The notes beneath the pieces were generated by a model, which was not told where the DNA came from, ran no database searches, and saw only the letters and a program-made list of their open reading frames with translations. 64,000 nucleotides of DNA, from assembly GCA_021234155.1 (NCBI GenBank), contig JAJEKV010000339.1, positions 190,001 to 254,000 of the forward strand. Direction: 5' to 3'. Of the stretch, positions 56,056 through 64,000 are shown in pieces (positions within the stretch are counted from its first letter, which is position 1; every line of letters starts with the position of its first letter). Position numbers and translations under genes: made by a program. This DNA comes from Isoetes taiwanensis (taxonomy: Eukaryota; Streptophyta; Lycopodiopsida; Isoetales; Isoetaceae).

Positions 56056-57034
56056 AGCTGCATCCGATAGAGCTTGTACATTTACTTGTGGTGAAAGATG
56101 TTGCCCACATGGTGTGGACTTTGCTAGACTGTAAGCAATAGGAAGAGAGGAGCCAATGCAAAATGTAGGGAGTAACAATGATAGGATCACCAACAAGTTG
56201 ACTGTGATATAGTGCTTCTCTTTGGTATGGACCCGAAAGGACGCCAGACATCTCTAGGCTTTTTGCCCCGACGTTTTGGTTGTAGCCCACACCTCTTCGT
56301 CCTTCCAAACGTTGAGAAATTCAGACAACACAATGGCTTCCTTCCATGCTTTACACACAAATTTCACTCTGAATAAATCTGTGAGATCAAGCCTCTATTA
56401 GACGTGAAATCGCCACAGCAGCCGCTATTTTGGGCGAAAGAACTCATCTCAGTTAGGATGCAACAAACAATCCTCCATCCTTAAGGGCATATTATGACCT
56501 ACTCATAAAGGCCATACCTCTTTGCTGCTATTAAGGAATCAAAGGAAACCGTTTTGGGTTTAAAAATATAGTGACTGATATTTTCCTGCTGTAAATATAT
56601 ATTTCAACTATTTCTGTACAAAAAGGATAGTACTTCTAGTTAGGATCCTGGCTTAGATGGAGTCCTTCGTTATTGCCGACCTAGTCTCCATTATGGTCCT
56701 AGAATGGCTACCCAATGTGCAAGGATATACCTACCCGATGTCCATGACATGAAAATAAGATAATAGAATAAGTCATCCCCACATAACTTAAGAGTAGGGT
56801 GCCCTCTATATTCCCTCTTTGTTTGTGGCAATGATGGTCTCATATGAAGTCAACCTCGTACCTCGATCGCGCCTCCCTAATCTGCGTATCATTACCTAAA
56901 AAGCATTCCTAACACAATAACGTTTCTGCATAACAAAGGTATGTTAAAATCAACCCATTGAAACCAATGGAATTATTATGGCATTCCAATAAAAATAATA
57001 ATTGAGAATAACACAAAGGGCTATCGTCATCTTG
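56056..57034. other. Spacer, 3' side of the aminopeptidase gene
   Basis: No gene recognised; it should include the 3' leader of the minus-strand gene that ends at 57035. Confidence 0.4.
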
Positions 57035-60000
57035 TTATCTTGTCAGCACTTCGACTCCAGATTCTGTTATCAGCAAGGTATGTTCAAATTGTGCAGACAA
57101 ACCACCATCAGCCGTCACAGCAGTCCAATTATCATTCCAGAAAACATGATCTGGCCTTCCAATTGTCAGCATTGGTTCTGCAAAAAAAGCACAATAAGCT
57201 ATAAGCTTTCTACAGCATCATGCTTATAAAGCTTAATTTTCACTTTAAATGGGCATCAAATACATTTCTCATCCATCACATTTCACAGAGCATAAAATTT
57301 TGGTGATGGATGAAGTACTTGTTAGATAAAACAAAAAGCTGATCTAATGAGCTGCACAGATACAGTGTAGAAAAATATTAGTGCACGTTTCTCACCAATT
57401 GTGAAGGTTTGGCCAATCTGCATTCGCCCAGGTTCATTATTCCCTGCATGACATAGATCACAATCTCAATCACAAGGAAATGCATCAGATGTTGCAAATA
57501 AATAACCAATTATTATACATCTGTGGGCTTCTGCAGTTCTGATTACATTTCTCAAGGAAAACTTCTTTCGATGTAGCTTACCATGCAATTTACCTTATTA
57601 GCTTTCTAGATATATTCATGAAATCCCAGAGAACTTTTATGCAGACATGTTTATGTGTTTGATCACTTACTGTAATGGAGGACGCTTGGAGCAGAATGGA
57701 AAACTTGTCCAACACCATGCCCAACAAAACGACGCACCACTCCATAATTGTACTTGTCTGCGTAATCACTGCAAACAATGTACAACATATGTCTGCCAAT
57801 ATTATGTAACCTATAATCAGGAAACAAAGGACACAAAATAGAAGAAGCGAAGAGAGAATATGCATTGAACACAAAGCTGAGCTGTTATATCCCAAGCCAC
57901 CTTCTGCCATAAATAGTGGATCCTTTTTAATACTCAAGGGATGGTTGAATTCAATCTCTACTGATGAACATATTGTAATGCCTCGAGCACTGATTTGAAT
58001 ATCGATGGTACTCCCATAGGTGGAACAGGAAGATGGTCGACCTACTAAGGGAACTCCAGACAACGGGGTGAGAGCTAACTGATTTGAGCTTAAGCTCATC
58101 ATTAATGAATTGCAAAAGGGCACTGGGGGCCAAGCATTCCTAAATGGGGTAATTGGGGGATGCGAACTATGTTAACTTAATAATACCTTTCTGCTTAAAA
58201 TGTCCATATTAAATGCAAGGGAACAATTTTTACGTTATTGACTGTCTTGATTTGCAGCTGGACTGTAACTCACGGATCGACTATTATATAATTATTACCA
58301 TTTACCTTGGTTTCTTATATACCTTGGTTTCTTAATTTGCAGCTGGACCTAGAATGGATTTCTGATATGAAACTCAAGGTTCGACTATTATATAATTATT
58401 TACCATTTACCTTGGTTTCTTATATACTTATGGTAAAATAATATAGAAAAAACTTACTGAATTGCTTTGCCAATTTTTTTAATCTCAACACCTGGACCAC
58501 ATATTGCAATTGCTTTCTCCAAACAGGCACGAGTGACCTATGAATAACAAGAACATCATGAATATATTCAACAAAGTGGGCTTCCAAAATAAATACATAG
58601 AACTTAATTTGGATAGACTATGTCAGAGAGCAATTTCTTTCTTCTAGCTTATAAAACAGAACAAAAAAAAGAAATTTAGCTTACTGCCCTACAGATTCTT
58701 TATACATATCTTGTATCTTACAAGTAGAATATCATATATATGTTTGCTAGGGCTAATAGTACAGATTTTATAGTACAGAGCTATACAATGCTAACAGCTT
58801 CAGAAGTTTATTAAAATATGCGGACACATCCAAACAATAACCAAGTAACCAAGTAATTTATAAATGGAATCTTTCATAGGATGTATCAAAGTGTTACATG
58901 GACAACAACAAAAAATTACAAAACCATTCCTACTGAGATTTCTACCTCCACTAGCTGTTTTGATTCATCACTGACATTTCCACAGAAGAATGTTTCTGAT
59001 GTGTCGCCATGGAAGCCCTGAAGAGATTGAAAGTTTAGATGTCCTGACTGACAACTTTAACCTGGACATGCAGTAAGTTTGCTGTGATAGGCCTCAGTTA
59101 AATGACCACTAGAACCGACTCACGTTAGGAGGTGCAAAAACTCATTTAAGGTTAAAGTTAAAAATTCGTGCAGGAAGTCCAAAATTTCCTATCCTGGCAT
59201 GTTTCCCTTTCCATAACATTTACCAAATGTTCTATTATAAGCGACAGACTTTTAACATCAGAAATGTATAAAATGATGAATTCTAACTTAGAAATGTCAC
59301 AGATACACAAAAATATTGAGAAACTTACATTTAGATAGACGGTGACATCAATATTTATAATATCTCCATCCTACATAAAATTGGCACACACCCCCCATCA
59401 TTAACGAAGATAGAAATCATCATAATGTGACCAGACATACAATCTGCGAGACTTTAACTAACCACAAGATGATGCATTATGCACTTCATTTGTCTGCTGG
59501 TTAATTCCTTGATGTTGATTTGTTCCTACTTGCCCTACTTGTAGGAGGAGGGTGATCTGATAATGAAAATCGGAGCAAATGAGAATGAGTGGAGGTAACA
59601 GTTAGTCCGATCTCTATGTCCCTCAGTCGTTCAACACATGATACAGGAAAGAACTTGGTTGCAGTGGGCTTTTCCAGATGGCATGCTCATATAACAGGAT
59701 TGCTCAAAACCCACTTTGGGGTCACTTTAATACGTAATGTTTCACCATCTCTATTTGGCTCTGGATTGAAGCACCTTAGGCAAGACTTAGATACACTGTA
59801 CATTATGTGCTATAAACATGGCTCGACTTGGTTGCTGCAAGAGTTGCCAGACAGCATGCTCATATTATGATATACCATGACCATCTTGCTCAAATATCAA
59901 GAGTTGTTTCTAGATATATGCCAAAGCTGTTATTGATGCTTGTACCTGCAAAGGTCTTGAATCCGGGATCCCATGGCAAATGCATTCATTCACTGAGGTG

Positions 60001-62598
60001 CAGACACTTTTGGGGAAGCCCCCATAACCTAGAGGTGAAGGATATGCCCCTGCATCAATGATCATATTGTGGACAGCTTTGTCTATTTCATCTGTAGTAG
60101 TTCCTGGCTGCAGAAATAAAATACATATGTAAATGCTTAGGTGACATTTCTCACTTCTCGTGTATACTTATAAATAAATATAAATATGTCAAAGATTATG
60201 AAACATGTGCTGCTTCCAATTGACATAAAATGTTCTACCATTAAAATGCTCTACACAAATAGGGTGGGAATCAGGGAATGGGTCAGAGACAAGGTCATTA
60301 GTAGATTATGGATAAACACGCAAGGTTAAATGGATTTCTATTGAAGAAAAATAAATCCAATGGTTATTTATACAGCACAATAGTATTTCTAGATCATATA
60401 CCACTTGCTGTAATGACACTTGATTTGTCAAATGGGCGTTAGTTCCCATCACCTAAAGAGTGTGGATGACGGCATAAGACTCCTAGATCTCAAAGGACTT
60501 GCAAAACATGTCCTTCAAGGAAAGTTGATGATGAACATCATTCTTTTTATGGATTGTCCTGCTTATGAGATTATTAGAGATCAACATCGATTTCAAGATG
60601 AAGATCTACAAACAACACAAAAAATTCCCAGCATCCCTCCCAGAATTAATTGCAACTGCATGAATCTGTCTTGCAGGTTTGACTTATTTGAACTCTTTCT
60701 GGGGAGATTGTCTATGTGCACCTTGTTGCCTTTCATTTCCTCTACTACACTGTCGGTCTTTAAAATATGACAAATTATCATCATCATAAAAAAAACGGTT
60801 TCCTCTACCTGGATGCCTGTTTCTTGATGATCATCATTGTCGTCAAAAAAACAGGCACTTTGCATTAATTAAATATATGAATCCTGTATGAACTTGATGT
60901 TAAAGAGACCATTGAGAACCTCAGGCATTATGCAAATAGTAAGCTACTAGTATATTTTAAGACTTTAAAGAACTCCAGCCATCATAATATCAGATAATGC
61001 TGTCAGCCTCGCTATAAGTTTTGGTTTACCTTCACTAGTGTGCCAGCAAAATCTCGGACCCTAGCTGCAAGTTGACCTGCAGCTTTCATGTGTTTTATGC
61101 CTTCTTCATCCTGTATTTGTGGTTCGTTGAGAAAAGGCGGTGCATCACTTGACCCTACATACGGCGGTCTTGGGATATGACCAGGTACTGATAAGGTTGG
61201 AGACACTTTCCCTGGCCTCAGCTTTGAACGATTCTGCTGCTGTTCTAGTCTGCATTTCATATTAGTAAATGCACAAGAAACATGCAGAACTGTAGCATGT
61301 GAATTATAAACTCATTCAACTGAAATAGCATGTGGATTGTAGATTCGTTCAGTTGTTCACATACAAGGGTTAACTCAAACTCAGGCATTTCCAAAAACAC
61401 ATTAGCAGATACTGAAATGATAGAAACGCAGCAGCAGAGGGAAATCAAAAGCTAAAACTTAACAGATTGAAGGTCAAAATATTTTGTACAACAAGTACTT
61501 TTTCATTCATTCAGATTTGTTGTACTCTTGGATCATCAAGCTTGTCATATATGCAGCCTTGCAGGTTCTTGTTAACCTAGTTAAAAGTCCAAGCATGTAT
61601 CTCTGAATTACAGAAGAAACATATTTTCTCTTCTGCAATTTTGACGTGATCCATTGCCATGATATACTAATATTGAAGTATAGTTTGTCTGTTACTCGTA
61701 AATTGCACACTGAAGCATCACATTATAACAAGTAATTGGCAACACAAATGAGAGAATTGACTGTCAATGACTAACCTTTTACTCAAAAAAAGTTCTGCAA
61801 ATCCTGACTTCTTTTTTGCAACAATTAAATTATGTTTGGATCTACTCCCTCCTCCTGTATCCAAATGACAATCATGTAAACATAAAAAAAATAGATGATC
61901 ATCATAACAATAATAGGAAAATATGTGCACAGAATGGGCTGCGGCAGCAAATCTGATTTCCAGGCATAATGTCTGAGTGCAAATTTGCTGGTATAGGATA
62001 GCATGTCATAGTTCATAAAAGCTTATTGGAAGATTATGCATAGAGTTTCTGTTCGAGAGAATGGGTTCTCAAACTATTTTCTTCAAGAAGGATATGGGGT
62101 ATACTATGTTAATAAGGCTACTTAGGATGTGCGACGTACCTGTGTTGTGAATACTTCTAAGCCCCCGAAGTCTAAGTGGACCAATGAGATGTGAAATTCA
62201 TGGCAGAAGAACAGCAGCCTGGTTTAGAGAATTAAAGATCAGAATAGTGTGGGATAGAACTTAGGAAGATATATGACCATTGCAGCATTGGCAGACTTCC
62301 TATTTAATCAGATGTAATCTAATGCAATATTTTTATCAAGGGAGTTGAAAAGATTTCCTCGAATAAGAATGTCAAAAGTAAAGCATTATTGAAGTAAAAG
62401 CTTACCTGGTAATTGGAAGAACGGCGAACGGCAACTGCTCTGTATGCAAGCAGTACAAAACAAGTTTGTTCCCCACATGGAGGAAGAAAGGTCGAGGCCA
62501 TGCAGCTGAGAATTTCGGCACCACCAAGAGGCAGCAGAGGAGGAGACAGAGGGTGAAGAAGATGCAAAGCTCCATCTAATCCCAGCTGCTGCGGCCAT
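57035..62598 (-). CDS. MAP1: Organellar methionine aminopeptidase, type 1, ten exons
   Basis: Exons by eye: 62598-62406, 61854-61776, 61249-61030, 60107-59946, 59370-59329, 59017-58946, 58537-58458, 57768-57671, 57443-57396, 57177-57035. They sum to 1137 nt with every junction in phase, giving 378 residues, close to plant MAP1B-1D length. The enzyme removes initiator methionine in plastids or mitochondria using two metal ions. The leader [20 protein letters not shown] is serine- and alanine-rich and nearly free of acids, as in transit peptides. Active-site marks: CHGIPD (His), [11 protein letters not shown] and HGDTS (two Asp ligands), FVGHGVG (His), TFTIEPMLTIG and AQFEHTLL (two Glu). The start is the first ATG before the leader. 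Introns are 166 to 922 bp. No break was seen, so this is the best candidate for a working gene here. Which paralogue, and plastid versus mitochondrion, cannot be told. Confidence 0.95.
57769..58457 (-). other. Intron of the aminopeptidase gene with a 177-codon open frame and a duplicated phrase
   Basis: A frame from 58123 runs down into the next exon in the wrong phase; its first 110 codons have no recognised motif. At 58258-58430, TCGACTATTATATAATTATT and ACCTTGGTTTCTTATATAC are duplicated about 115 bp apart. I take the frame as chance. Confidence 0.5.
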
Positions 62599-63295
62599 AG
62601 CTGCTGTCTGTTCCAGAAATGTGTTGTAACTTTAACCGAAATAATCCATACATAAACCATTCCTTTTTTGTCTCGATATTTGCTGAAGAAAACTCAAAAT
62701 AATTGTCTAGTTTAGCTTCGGAAATAAATGGCCGTGGGCCGTTGAGTTGATGGGCAGCATATTCGCCACATTGTTCCAGATTCATGGATATTAACTTTTT
62801 GTGAAAAAATGCATGACAAATCCTAAGGTCTAGATTGGACATATGGTAGAAAAACAGTATTGTCATAAACATGAACATATAATTTTTTAACACTCACTAA
62901 AGTCTGAAACTGAATGATTTTTGTACAGGGCATTCCACAAGGAGGCGGCCATACAACCACATTGTAAACAACAGACAAACAACATTTATACAAACTACTC
63001 TTCCATCTTCCTCTTGTTGCACCCCGCACTTGGATCGTGTCGTCGTCTCACCGCTTCCACCTCACGAAGCTCTTTCAGCAACAGAACCCTGCAAAGGTTG
63101 AGATGAGATCGAATAGCACCCCTTTCCAGGATCGTGGAGTTAACTCGTCAACAAGTCTGGTGTCTTCTCCCTCACTTCTAAAACAGAGTGTGCCTCGAAT
63201 TCTGATTCTTCGGTACTATCACTAATAACAATCAGCTCTCGTCCCCCGTCTGCACGAACAAAGAGACCCTATCAATACAAGAGCAAGCTACCGCA
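62599..63295. other. Upstream region of the aminopeptidase gene
   Basis: Promoter and leader of the minus-strand gene must lie here. No clear TATA box was chosen. Other frames are short. Confidence 0.4.
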
Positions 63296-63577
63296 TCAAT
63301 CAACATCAAATTCATGGGCATGCATGTCAAGGGGAATATATGGGGCATCCGAATCCGGAACCTCTAGAGGGGAGGGGCGCACTTCGCTATCCGCATTCAC
63401 AAATTCATCTGCGCTGCTGCCACATTCCACACCCTCCCGTCTACCCTCAAACATGTCAGCATTGTCCCAGAAATGCCGCCCTCTCTTCCCTATCCACTCT
63501 ATAGGCACCACCCCATGTTGGCTGCCAAATAACGCCATTCGGACATCCTTGTAAGTATAGCATTCAGTTGTCAACAT
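63296..63577 (-). CDS. Unrecognised ORF of 93 codons, likely a terminal exon
   Basis: The frame reads YTYKDVRMALFGSQHGVVPI, EWIGKRGRHFWDNADMFEGR, then an acidic, proline-containing tail ending HEFDVD. Base composition is more GC-rich than its surroundings and the tail looks like a genuine acidic C-terminus. It would be the end of a gene lying mostly beyond the right edge. Family unknown. Confidence 0.4.
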   Translation of the reverse strand: MLTTECYTYKDVRMALFGSQHGVVPIEWIGKRGRHFWDNADMFEGRREGVECGSSADEFVNADSEVRPSPLEVPDSDAPYIPLDMHAHEFDVD

Positions 63578-63583
63578 TATATG

Positions 63584-63826
63584 CTATGCAGCTTGCACCC
63601 GTTCAAGGGAAATATAAGCTAAATTGTTTGGTAAAACCCAAGAACTTGCCAACCTAAATTTTGAAGTTTGCAACATAGACTTCACCGTGTGGAGAAAAGA
63701 AGCAGTTCGGAATCTCCCAGCATGATAGAGCAAGTAATGGAAAGCTCTCGCCATAATGTTGCAGTTGTCAAGCATAATAACGCTTGACATCACCGACACC
63801 ATATAGCACATACAATTCTTTTCCAA
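63584..63826 (-). CDS. Unrecognised ORF of 80 codons, possible exon
   Basis: Lies just upstream of the 93-codon ORF on the same strand; contains ARAFHYLLYHAGRFRTASFL and LASSWVLPNNLAYISL. A stop and a few bases separate the frames, so they would need a splice or represent separate chance frames. Not recognised. Confidence 0.25.
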   Translation of the reverse strand: MEKNCMCYMVSVMSSVIMLDNCNIMARAFHYLLYHAGRFRTASFLHTVKSMLQTSKFRLASSWVLPNNLAYISLERVQAA

Positions 63827-64000
63827 TCTTAACCTACTTAACTAATATATTATCCAAATGCACTTTGAAATGCAATTTGCCCATGTCTTTCAAATAGTAA
63901 CCAACAATCCCTTCAAAGCAGTGCAACCTGCTTCCCGTCAGTGATTTGAAAGAATGATTGCTTCCGTGGGTCTACTCTGGTTCCAGCCTAGAAATCTTTT
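63827..64000. other. Window edge, nothing recognised
   Basis: No feature seen. Confidence 0.4.

Noticed and set aside
57590-58123. 177-codon minus-strand ORF as a separate gene
   Set aside because: It spans an intron and exon of the aminopeptidase gene out of phase and has no recognised motif.
59589-60770. Plus-strand ORFs within the aminopeptidase gene
   Set aside because: They lie across introns and exon 4 on the opposite strand and have no motifs.

Overview
The window looks like nuclear DNA of a land plant with a large, repeat-rich genome. The evidence is two recognisable plant genes with many spliceosomal introns (a LONGIFOLIA/TRM-type gene and a type 1 methionine aminopeptidase with an organelle-type leader), plus relics of Ty1/copia, Ty3/gypsy and LINE elements, and AT-rich spacers. 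Gene density is low. A fern or another large-genome vascular plant would fit, but that is a weak guess from the style of the LINEs and the spacing. I see no bacterial operon, CRISPR array or organellar gene block.

Layout. 0-12 kb is a repeat graveyard: a repeat pair (1 and 10.57 kb), a tRNA-like SINE head, several short tandem duplications, a decayed coiled-coil ORF on the minus strand, and two LINE reverse-transcriptase relics in inverted orientation (5.88-6.64 kb plus, 7.6-8.6 kb minus) with a copia RNase H fragment between them. 12.3-17.1 kb is a LONGIFOLIA-like gene on the plus strand with five coding exons and probably a 5'-leader intron; its large third exon changes frame repeatedly between about 14.9 and 15.5 kb. 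17-22 kb is AT-rich spacer with an L1-type LINE relic. 22.27-32.27 kb is a minus-strand Ty3/gypsy LTR element with both LTRs, a primer binding site and a polypurine tract. It keeps only a gag-like piece and the integrase C-terminus/chromodomain, and carries about 5 kb of foreign sequence including a decayed ubiquitin unit. 32.27-34.85 kb is a tandem array of 0.81 kb units that ends at an apparent splice donor of an unrecognised minus-strand gene (34.85-35.93 kb). 35.3-38.5 kb holds a dispersed palindromic motif (CACGCTTGGCGTG) and a degenerate GAATCT satellite of nearly 0.9 kb. 39-47 kb is mostly uncharacterised spacer, with one very short LINE insertion that still has a perfect 16 bp target-site duplication. 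47.9-50.1 kb is a decayed SGT-type TPR gene on the minus strand. 53.9-56.06 kb is a LINE on the plus strand. 57.0-62.6 kb is an apparently intact ten-exon methionine aminopeptidase gene on the minus strand. The last kilobase has two unassigned minus-strand ORFs.

The genes do not form a pathway. The aminopeptidase would remove N-terminal methionine from organelle-made proteins. The LONGIFOLIA-like protein would act at cortical microtubules to promote cell elongation. Much of the rest is explained by retroelement insertion, truncation and tandem duplication. All splice sites were placed by eye from GT/AG signals, reading frame and family similarity; none has transcript support.
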